Shown here: positions 54,517 through 61,498 of the stretch, piece after piece
How the letters are laid out: every line of letters begins with the position of its first letter
Position numbering within the stretch: position 1 is the stretch's first letter
NCBI RefSeq assembly: GCF_900116225.1
Contig: NZ_FOZZ01000007.1
Location: 209,005 to 273,004, forward strand
DNA length: 64,000 nt
Direction of reading: 5' to 3'
Source: Sphingobacterium wenxiniae
Lineage (GTDB): Bacteria > Bacteroidota > Bacteroidia > Sphingobacteriales > Sphingobacteriaceae
Program-made: the position numbers and the translations under genes
Notes under the pieces: generated by a model
Seen by the model: only the letters and a program-made list of their open reading frames with translations
What the model was told of the DNA's origin: nothing
The model's database searches: none

Positions 54517-54999
54517 ATGGCAGAAGATTTAATTATCGCTACTGGGACTAAAGAAGAGCAGTATCAGCTTCTTGTCAAACAGATAGCCGCTTTACTACAA
54601 GGCGAAACAGATAGCGTTGCCAACATGGCCAATGTGGCAGCGGCATTAAAAGAACAGTTTGATTTCTGGTGGGTGGGTTTTTATATCGTCAAAGGAGATC
54701 AATTGGTATTAGGTCCTTTTCAAGGTCCTGTAGCCTGTACACGCATTGGTTATGGCAAAGGAGTTTGTGGGGCCTCTTGGCAGCGTATGGAAACGGTTAT
54801 CGTTCCTGATGTGGAGCAGTTCCCTGGTCATATCGCCTGCAGTTCATTATCCAAATCGGAGATTGTCGTGCCTGTCCTATGCCAAGGTGTTTGTACAGCT
54901 GTTCTAGATGTAGACAGCGAAAAGTTAAACAGCTTCGATGAAGTCGATAAACAATATTTGGAAGAGATTGTCCAATTGCTTGTAGTCAGTGGTCAGTAA
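54517..54999 (+). CDS. msrC: Free methionine-(R)-sulfoxide reductase (GAF domain)
   Basis: Cytosolic enzyme that reduces free methionine-R-sulfoxide, related to E. coli YebR/MsrC. The single GAF domain of 160 residues carries the family cysteines: one in FQGPVACTRIGYGKGVCG (two Cys) and one in GHIACSSLSKSEIVVPV. The catalytic and resolving residues of this family are in these loops, and PDVEQFPGHIACSS is diagnostic. It is convergent with the WD40 gene, with 3 bp between stop codons. Confidence 0.92.
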   Translation: MAEDLIIATGTKEEQYQLLVKQIAALLQGETDSVANMANVAAALKEQFDFWWVGFYIVKGDQLVLGPFQGPVACTRIGYGKGVCGASWQRMETVIVPDVEQFPGHIACSSLSKSEIVVPVLCQGVCTAVLDVDSEKLNSFDEVDKQYLEEIVQLLVVSGQ

Positions 55000-55002
55000 A
55001 AG

Positions 55003-55923
55003 TTAATCTACCACCACATCCCACACTTTCACGAGCTTATCATCACTTACAGTGATTAGTTGCTGTGAAAGCGAATGTATACAGGCTGCATTAATAGATA
55101 GCCTATGGCTGTCGAACCCTTTTTCTTGACTCACGTTTTTGAGCAAGCTGAGGTTGGACTTATCCCAGAATTTTATGGCTTTATCTCTACTGACGGTTAT
55201 CAAGAGATTAGAACCGGGATATTGCAGAATATCATATACAGTAAACATATGTGGGGTAAGGTTTTGCTCCACATGCAATCCCTGCCTGCCCAACTGATAT
55301 AGTTGTGCATCACGCCCTCCCGAATACAACGCTGTATCCGTTGCCAATAGTGCCGTGACAGGCATGGTATGTACAGCAGATTTCGTCAATAATTGATAAT
55401 CTGCTACTGCATATAGGTGTAGCCTTCCTTCCTTATCTCCAAATACAACCTGCTGCTGGTCGGGATAAAGTGCCAGTGTCCGAATCGTTGTATCTGTTAT
55501 CCGAAAGCGATAAAGAAGTTCACCGTTTTCCAGCGACCAAATATAGGCCATACCTTCTTCTCCAACAGCAATCAGTTCTTGCTTCTCTGCGATAGCCTGT
55601 AAGGAAAAAACAGCTCCTCGGTCTACTTTAAACTTCTTCTCCAAAGTCTGCGTCTCTGTATCCACCAACCACACTTCGCCATTCCGCATTCCTATTGCCA
55701 ATAAAGATGTCCCTACGATACGGTGTAGCGCATATACAGACGCCGGAACAGCACAGAGAATACGTTTGAATTTTCCCGAAAGGATATCCCATTCCACTAC
55801 GCCCTTGTCATTGCCTCCGGTATAGAAAGACGTTTCTAGGACTCCATTTTCTACTGCAAAAATAGGGTTCTGATGTCCGGATAAGGTATGTTTAAGGAAA
55901 ATATCGACTGCGTGCATACCCAC
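55003..55923 (-). CDS. WD40-repeat protein
   Basis: A 306-residue protein without signal peptide, predicted to fold as a seven-bladed beta-propeller used as an interaction scaffold. Blade endings are seen as GVVEWDILSGKF, EVWLVDTETQTL, AYIWSLENGELL, RLHLYAVADYQLL, IKFWDKSNLSLL and VKVWDVVVD. The first blade starts LKHTLSGHQNPIFAV. The start could be Met1 or Met3 (55923 or 55917). Partners are unknown. It stands alone on the minus strand, 79 bp downstream of the TPR regulator, so co-transcription with it is possible. Confidence 0.88.
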   Translation of the reverse strand: MGMHAVDIFLKHTLSGHQNPIFAVENGVLETSFYTGGNDKGVVEWDILSGKFKRILCAVPASVYALHRIVGTSLLAIGMRNGEVWLVDTETQTLEKKFKVDRGAVFSLQAIAEKQELIAVGEEGMAYIWSLENGELLYRFRITDTTIRTLALYPDQQQVVFGDKEGRLHLYAVADYQLLTKSAVHTMPVTALLATDTALYSGGRDAQLYQLGRQGLHVEQNLTPHMFTVYDILQYPGSNLLITVSRDKAIKFWDKSNLSLLKNVSQEKGFDSHRLSINAACIHSLSQQLITVSDDKLVKVWDVVVD

Positions 55924-56002
55924 AAAGATACATAGGAATATCGGGAATGTAAATTTTGCCGCGCCCCAGACAACATAAAAATATGCCGCCCCAATCTACT
56001 AC

Positions 56003-57664
56003 TTACCCAACAGAATAATGATAGCTATTGATTTTTTTCTTTAATCGTTGTTTGGCCTTTTTGACACCTTCCAGAGATACAGAAAGTTTTTCCGCCAGTT
56101 CATTGTTGGAGAGATGCAAATTCATCAAGGCTAACAAACGCAATTCCGAATCTGCTAGATCTGGATATTGATTGGTTAATTTTTCAAAGAACTTTGGAAA
56201 GTTTGCATTATAAAGATACTTAAATCTGTCCCAATTTTTAGGATTCATTAGATTCAACTCCATCACCTCCCTTAATTCCAAGCTGATATGTTTTGTTTTT
56301 TCATGTTCACTTACATGAAAACGTTTATCGGCTATAATCATCCGAATATCATAAACATCCTGATTAACCCGTTCTTCCTGTATAGACGGGATTTCTTCCT
56401 TTTTTGATTTCCGCTTGTTATACAGTAACCACCCACCAAATATCAATCCTGCAGTTATAATCGACAAGAACAATATACTATAAATATTTCCCCCATAAGA
56501 AACAGATGCCTCTTGCGAGGAGATGCGATTCTGAAACTTTTGTTGCTCCTCTTTCAACTTCAGCAGTTCTATAGACACTTTATTGCCCAACGAAAGATGA
56601 AGACTGTTGTATTTATTGAACTTTTTTACCGCTGCTAATTCCCGATCTTTCAACCCCAGTGTATCTAATAGCCTTATCTTTAACGCATAAGCCTCTGAAA
56701 TATCTTTATATCGGGCAGGTTTCTTTTCTATCCTCCCAATATATGTATTGATATCAGTCATCGACTGTTTGAATTGTCCGAGTTCAAATCGTAGCTCGGC
56801 AATTTTCTTTAGAGAGCCCAAAGCAGAAATAATATCACCAAAATCTTTGGTATTGTATTCATAATCTATTTGATAGTTGGCAATAGCTTCCTCCAACTCC
56901 CCTTTTTGTAAGTACACGTTTCCTATATTTCCCTTGGCTATCCCCATCCAGGCAGAATCCAACCGTTCTGTAGACTTTACGTACACTTGTTGAAAATTAT
57001 CTAAAGCTTCATCTAGTTGATTTGTACGAAGGTTAACCAAACCTAAAATGGTAAGTGAATTGTAAAATTCCCGAGGTTTTAGCTGATCATTATTTGCCAA
57101 TATCTGCTCCAAAGTTTTTGAAGAGAGATCATATTCTTCAATGTCATAAAAATAACGAGATAAGGTAAGATAGTATTTCCAGATATAAGCAATATTCTTT
57201 GTTCCAACAGTCTCTGCGGATTCCATAGCTGCACGGAAATAAGCATATGCATTCCCGAGTCGTGCATAAGTATAATAGTAATTTCCTATATTGAAATTCT
57301 GGCGGAAGATTTCTGCCTTCAAGTCATTATTTTGTGCTACTTCTAAGGCTCGCTCGTGGTATCTGCTGGATAAGTCATTTATTCTATCATAGCGCATCGA
57401 GTGGTAATTGGCGAGGGTTTCATAATACACACAGATAAACGTCTTTTCATCCCTCTTTTTCGCCAATTGCAAAATATACTCTATATTGTTAAGTACTTCA
57501 GTCGGATTATGCATGCTAAGATCCAGTGTCAGTATATCAAATGCCTTCAACCCCGCATAATCCGTATCTACCGATTCCAGAGCATGGTAAGGGTTATCTT
57601 TTACTTTTTGAGCATATAAAAGACCTGTACTAAATAACAGAAATAAACAAATAAGACACTTCAC
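56003..57664 (-). CDS. TPR protein with one TM helix and C-terminal LuxR-like HTH
   Basis: A predicted envelope-to-DNA regulator. In the 553 residues a signal-like N-terminus (MKCLICLFLLFSTGLLYAQ) is followed by tetratricopeptide repeats across about 30-370 (AYAYFRAAMESAETVG, SLTILGLVNLRTNQLDEALDNFQQVY, GNIGNVYLQKGELEEAIANYQIDYEY). A TM helix lies at about 394-415 (IYSILFLSIITAGLIFGGWLLY). The cytoplasmic tail ends in a helix-turn-helix (DSELRLLALMNLHLSNNELAEKLSVSLEGVKKAKQRLKKKI, about 489-545). This TPR-TM-HTH layout is common in Bacteroidota. Targets and signal are unknown; the adhesin-porP-ompA cluster is the nearest candidate. Confidence 0.85.
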   Translation of the reverse strand: MKCLICLFLLFSTGLLYAQKVKDNPYHALESVDTDYAGLKAFDILTLDLSMHNPTEVLNNIEYILQLAKKRDEKTFICVYYETLANYHSMRYDRINDLSSRYHERALEVAQNNDLKAEIFRQNFNIGNYYYTYARLGNAYAYFRAAMESAETVGTKNIAYIWKYYLTLSRYFYDIEEYDLSSKTLEQILANNDQLKPREFYNSLTILGLVNLRTNQLDEALDNFQQVYVKSTERLDSAWMGIAKGNIGNVYLQKGELEEAIANYQIDYEYNTKDFGDIISALGSLKKIAELRFELGQFKQSMTDINTYIGRIEKKPARYKDISEAYALKIRLLDTLGLKDRELAAVKKFNKYNSLHLSLGNKVSIELLKLKEEQQKFQNRISSQEASVSYGGNIYSILFLSIITAGLIFGGWLLYNKRKSKKEEIPSIQEERVNQDVYDIRMIIADKRFHVSEHEKTKHISLELREVMELNLMNPKNWDRFKYLYNANFPKFFEKLTNQYPDLADSELRLLALMNLHLSNNELAEKLSVSLEGVKKAKQRLKKKINSYHYSVG

Positions 57665-57973
57665 TTTAATTCACCGTTGACTTTTCTCCATACAAATAAG
57701 ATGAATAATTTTTCTCGGTTAAAATAAAATTTTCTATTTGTAGCTTTTGAGCTACAATAATATTAGTTACAGCAATCAATTTCTACATAAAAAACATACG
57801 CTTCAAAACATCAAACAATAACACTACCGACCAAGGCCTTGTATTTTACATACTATATTACAACAAAAATCCACTTCAACGACATTTTGTGTATGATTAG
57901 GTCATCTAATAACTCCTTTTTTTCATCAATAGATAATTAGCTTCTCTATTTTAAGCTTTTTTGTTTTGTTGTG

Positions 57974-58164
57974 TAACTTTGTAACAAAAAACCATTCGGG
58001 ATTATTGGGGAAATCACACTACATCGGCCTATGAAAAACATGGAATGACTTGACTGAGTGCGTATTATTACAGCGTAAAAAAGATGATTCGGCATTACCG
58101 GGGAGGTAACGCCGAACTACATCTACCTATGAAAAAATACCGAGTGGTATTGCTGTGTGCTTAA
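57974..58164 (+). other. Tandem hairpin-ATG element (two copies, about 95 bp period) behind a promoter-like box
   Basis: After an exact -7 box TAACTTTG (57974-57981), two related units occur. Unit A has TTCGGGATTATT-GGGGA at 57995-58011 and CCTATGAAAAA at 58028-58038. Unit B has TTCGGCATTACC-GGGGA at 58088-58104 and CCTATGAAAAA at 58126-58136. Unit B forms a 12-bp stem with 58105-58116 (one mismatch). Each unit opens a tiny frame: 5 codons (58031) and 11 codons (58129-58164, MKKYRVVLLCA). The remaining spacer 57665-57973 is AT-rich with no recognised feature. Confidence 0.5.
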
Positions 58165-58182
58165 TTTAGTTGTAAGTTCCCC

Positions 58183-58218
58183 GTGATAAGTAGTAAGTCA
58201 TCAGCCCCCACTTATCAC
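58183..58218 (-). terminator. Possible terminator after the ompA-like gene
   Basis: GTGATAAGT (58183-58191) and ACTTATCAC (58210-58218) form a 9-bp inverted repeat with an 18-nt spacer, just beyond the stop of the minus-strand ompA-like gene. No clear T-run follows on the minus strand, so function is uncertain. Confidence 0.35.
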
Positions 58219-58222
58219 TTAT

Positions 58223-60160
58223 TTAAAACTCCAAAACCTCGACCTCCGTTCTCCGATTGGCCTGGTGTTCCTCGATCGTACATGGGACACCGTCCTTACA
58301 TCTGTTCACCAATCTTGTCTCTCCATAACCCTTCGCTACCAACCTATCACGCGATATACCGCGGCTGACCAGATAGTCTACAGCGGACTGTGCACGGCGC
58401 TGCGACAGCCCCTCGTTGTACCTGTGCGTACCCCGGCTGTCCGTATGGCTCGACAGCTCGATCTTCAGCGTTGGGTTGTCTCGCATCGTACGAACCAACT
58501 GGTCAAGGACTACCGATGCATCCTTACGGATGTTGTGCTTGTCAAAATCGTAATAGATGTTCTCCAGAACAAACTTATCGCCTACCCTGAAGATAGGCTC
58601 AAGACGCAACGTAACGTGTAGTGTCGTATCCTTCGCCGGGTTGATACCCGCTATGCTTGCCGAGTCCGCATGGAAGCCCTGCTTCTCGCCCAGTACCTTA
58701 TAATCCGTGTTCCTGTCCAAAGTGAAACGGAACTCCGCCTTACCATCACTGCGTACCTTACCCACTATCTGTCTGTTGCCGCTGTACAGCGTAACCGAAG
58801 CATCGGGGATAAGTTCCTCCGTCTTCCTGTTCAACGTCAGACCTTCCAGAATGATAATGATCTTCGGCTTGCGGAAACTGTACGAATAGATATCGTCACC
58901 CCCTGCTCCTCCGGAACGGTTCGAAGACAGATACCCGATACTGCCATCCTCATCCTCCTGCAACTGGGCGAATGCAAAGTCGTCGCCTGCAGAGTTGATC
59001 GGGAAACGAAGGTTCTCCCTGCCCGTGAAACTGTTCCTTTCCCCCTTCGCACGGAAGATGTCCAGTCCACCCATGCCCGCAAATCCGTTGCTCGAATAGT
59101 ACAGCTCATCCCCCACTACCGATGGGAACATCTCGTCGCCTGCAGAGTTGATCGCTGCACCCGCATTCTGCGGTGCGCCCCAGCTGCCGTCGCCCTGAAG
59201 CTCCGAGTACCAGATATCAACTCCACCCAGTCCACCGGGCATGTCAGAGGCATAGTACAGCGTACGGCCGTCTCCGCTCAGGGCCGCATGCCCCAACGAA
59301 TATTCCTTTACATTGTTGTAGGCAAAGTCCTCCTCTTTCCAACTGTTACCTTCCAATCTGTAGATTTTCAGCTCCAGGTTGTGCCTCCGGAACTTCTGCC
59401 CGTTCTCCTTATGCTTTTCGGTATCCTTGCCAGGGTACGTACGTGTAACGTAAAGCACATCCTCCGAGGCGTTCGCGATCGCAGGACCTACGTGCAGCTC
59501 CGAGCTGTTGAAGCTCCCATCCATGATCGTCGGGTTGGAAAGAACACCGTCCGCACTCCGCTCAGCGCTGTACACACTAAGGTATGCCTGGCCGGTCATA
59601 CCGCTGCGCTTGCCGGTCACCATGTTCGGTTCGCCCACATACAGCACACCGTTGCTTGTCGGGAAGACACCGAAGTTCCCAAGGTCCGTGTTAACAGACT
59701 GCTCGTTGCGAAGACGGTGGCCCGTAGGATGTTCCATCCACACCACTGCAGAGTCGGCCCCAGCTATCGCAAGCGTAGCTTTCTCCGAGGAGCCATATTT
59801 CTCCACATAGCGCCCGTACTGTTCCTTCGCCTCACGGTACTTGCCGTTCTGCTTCAGTACCTCAGCATAGTTCCACAGCGATTCTTCACTGAAATCGTCC
59901 GTACCCACGATACGTGCGTACCAGTTCTCCGCCAGTTCGTAGTCCTTCAGGTAAAGGTAGCTCTCCGCCAGACGCTCCATGTCAGAGGTCCGCACTTTCT
60001 TCCTGTCCACCAGCTTCTCGTACAGGCCCGCGGCGTTCGCATACTCGTAACGCTCGAACAGCTGCTCTGCACGGTGGCGCAGGCTCGGCTGTTCCTGCGC
60101 ATGCAGGCCACCGCTCAGCAGGACCAGCGATAGGCCTATATATGTCAGTTTCTTGTTCAT
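58223..60160 (-). CDS. OmpA-family protein with TPR and PD40 propeller domains
   Basis: Envelope protein of 645 residues of the type found after porP/sprF genes. A signal peptide (MNKKLTYIGLSLVLLSGGLHAQ) is followed by TPR-like helices (about 30-130; RAEQLFERYEYANAAGLYEKL, ESYLYLKDYELAENWYARI) and a PD40/WD40-like propeller (about 170-420; SGDGRTLYYASDMPGGLGGVDIWYSE, YYSSNGFAGMGGLDIFRA, GYLSSNRSGGAGGDDIYSY). Then come a carboxypeptidase-regulatory-like beta domain (VTLYSGNRQIVGKVRSDGKAEF) and a C-terminal OmpA peptidoglycan-binding domain (IYYDFDKHNIRKDASVVLDQL; LSSHTDSRGTHRYNEGLSQRRAQSAVDYLVSRGI). GC is much higher than in surrounding genes (60% or more in sampled lines). Confidence 0.92.
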   Translation of the reverse strand: MNKKLTYIGLSLVLLSGGLHAQEQPSLRHRAEQLFERYEYANAAGLYEKLVDRKKVRTSDMERLAESYLYLKDYELAENWYARIVGTDDFSEESLWNYAEVLKQNGKYREAKEQYGRYVEKYGSSEKATLAIAGADSAVVWMEHPTGHRLRNEQSVNTDLGNFGVFPTSNGVLYVGEPNMVTGKRSGMTGQAYLSVYSAERSADGVLSNPTIMDGSFNSSELHVGPAIANASEDVLYVTRTYPGKDTEKHKENGQKFRRHNLELKIYRLEGNSWKEEDFAYNNVKEYSLGHAALSGDGRTLYYASDMPGGLGGVDIWYSELQGDGSWGAPQNAGAAINSAGDEMFPSVVGDELYYSSNGFAGMGGLDIFRAKGERNSFTGRENLRFPINSAGDDFAFAQLQEDEDGSIGYLSSNRSGGAGGDDIYSYSFRKPKIIIILEGLTLNRKTEELIPDASVTLYSGNRQIVGKVRSDGKAEFRFTLDRNTDYKVLGEKQGFHADSASIAGINPAKDTTLHVTLRLEPIFRVGDKFVLENIYYDFDKHNIRKDASVVLDQLVRTMRDNPTLKIELSSHTDSRGTHRYNEGLSQRRAQSAVDYLVSRGISRDRLVAKGYGETRLVNRCKDGVPCTIEEHQANRRTEVEVLEF

Positions 60161-60344
60161 ACTTTTGCTTCTTTTTTCCTCTCCCTCGACCCCTCTCCCA
60201 AGGAGAGGGGAGTACGGAAAGAATTTCTTTCGTCCCTATTTGTTGTTATCCCCCGCAGGGGATGGAATATTTTTGTTGTCCCTAACAGGGCAGATAATGA
60301 TCCGCCCCTGCGTAACCTTTATCACTTTCAACCGACCACTTTGA
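60161..60344. repeat. porP-ompA spacer with GC-rich hairpins
   Basis: CCCCTCTCC-caa-GGAGAGGGG at 60190-60210, preceded by CCTCTCCCTCGA, is the same REP family as the doublet at 12312-12421. A second small hairpin, ATCCCC-cgca-GGGGAT, lies at 60249-60264. No gene or promoter is evident. The hairpins may set different expression levels for porP and ompA. Confidence 0.5.
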
Positions 60345-61355
60345 TCAGAAATAACGTGGGCTCAGGATCTGGCGGAATGTCTGCCCGAACGTGATACCAA
60401 GCGTGACCTCGTGCGTGCCGTTCTGCAGACCCCGCATGCGGTTCAGCATGATGTCGTACGAATAGCCGATACGAAACCTGTCCGTCGCATAGAACTGAGC
60501 GATAGCCGTAACAGCGTTCGTCGCGCTCAGCTTGGCAGGGGAACGGTCGTAGTACTCCCGGTCGAAGATACGTGCACGTGTGCGGTACCCTCCGCCGATC
60601 CAGAACCTGTTGTTGAAGATGAACATCGCGTTCACGTCGAGCGAGGTAGGTCCCTTGAAGTCGTCCTTCACCAGCACGCTCGGACGCAGGTGCAGCCCCT
60701 CCTCCAGTTCGAAGAGCGCTCCACCGATAACATAGAGGCTCACATTGCGGTACAGACTCTCCAAAGTGTTCTCGTTGAAACGGAACTCCTCGTTGCTCGA
60801 AGCGTTCGCGAAAAGGTCCTGCACGGAAACACCCGCATACCATTTCGGGTTGTAGTAGTACACGCCCAGGCGGATGTCAGGCTTCCAGTTGCTCAGCTTG
60901 CCCGATGGGATTACCACATCGCCCGTCTCAACGGCCTGCAGCTTATTCCCGTCAAGGCCGTACTGCGTAACGCCCACACCAACACCTAGCGACAGGCGCT
61001 GCGTGTCCTCATCGTCCAGCTGCAGCCGCAGGGCGTAGTTCGCAAAGATCGAGGTTGCCGACTGTGCGCCAAGGCCGTCGGCCGTCACCTGCAGACCGAC
61101 ACCGTGGCGCCGGTTGACCGGGTCAAGGACACCGTCGACCGATACACTCCCCGTTTTGGGGGCTCCGTCCCAGCCCGTCCACTGGCTGCGTAGAGCCATC
61201 TGGCCGAACCACTCTTCCTTATAGCCCGTATACGCCGGGTTCACGCTGATCGAGTTGAAGATGTACTGCGTGAACTGGATGCTCTGCTGGGCGTAGCTCT
61301 TCATCCCGCCCAATAGCAGGAAACCCAGACTTAGATATTTTATGCTCTTTTTCAT
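60345..61355 (-). CDS. PorP/SprF family type IX secretion outer-membrane protein
   Basis: A predicted small outer-membrane beta-barrel that anchors or helps export an adhesin with a type-B C-terminal domain. In the 336 residues a signal peptide (MKKSIKYLSLGFLLLGGMKSYAQ) is followed by the family start QQSIQFTQYIFNSISVNPAYTGYKEEWFGQMALRSQWTGW, GVGLQVTADGLGAQSATSIFANYALRLQL and the end LRGLQNGTHEVTLGITFGQTFRQILSPRYF. It lies between the adhesin gene and the ompA-like gene on one strand, the common three-gene arrangement. GC content is high, as in the ompA-like gene. Confidence 0.93.
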   Translation of the reverse strand: MKKSIKYLSLGFLLLGGMKSYAQQSIQFTQYIFNSISVNPAYTGYKEEWFGQMALRSQWTGWDGAPKTGSVSVDGVLDPVNRRHGVGLQVTADGLGAQSATSIFANYALRLQLDDEDTQRLSLGVGVGVTQYGLDGNKLQAVETGDVVIPSGKLSNWKPDIRLGVYYYNPKWYAGVSVQDLFANASSNEEFRFNENTLESLYRNVSLYVIGGALFELEEGLHLRPSVLVKDDFKGPTSLDVNAMFIFNNRFWIGGGYRTRARIFDREYYDRSPAKLSATNAVTAIAQFYATDRFRIGYSYDIMLNRMRGLQNGTHEVTLGITFGQTFRQILSPRYF

Positions 61356-61498
61356 TCCTTTTTATGATTGCACAGATTATTTGTGATTGCACAGATTCTG
61401 CATGATTATCTTCAATGAGCTCGCAGGCTCCTCTACACTGGTCTGACAAAAAAAGTTAACCGGTTAACCACTTAAACAGTTAACCGATTAAACTTCTT
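61356..61498. repeat. Adhesin-porP spacer with short direct and palindromic repeats
   Basis: TGATTGCACAGATT occurs exactly twice (61365-61378 and 61384-61397), followed by a partial third copy (GCATGATT). GTTAACCGGTTAAC (61455-61468) is a perfect 14-bp palindrome and GTTAACCGATTAAAC follows at 61479-61493. No coding potential; the palindrome may act as a weak terminator or binding site. Confidence 0.55.

Noticed and set aside
58670..60133. A 487-codon open frame on the plus strand opposite the ompA-like gene
   Set aside because: It lies wholly antisense to a gene with clear TPR, PD40 and OmpA domains; the protein is Arg/Val/Leu-rich with no recognisable domain. Long antisense frames are expected in such a GC-rich gene.
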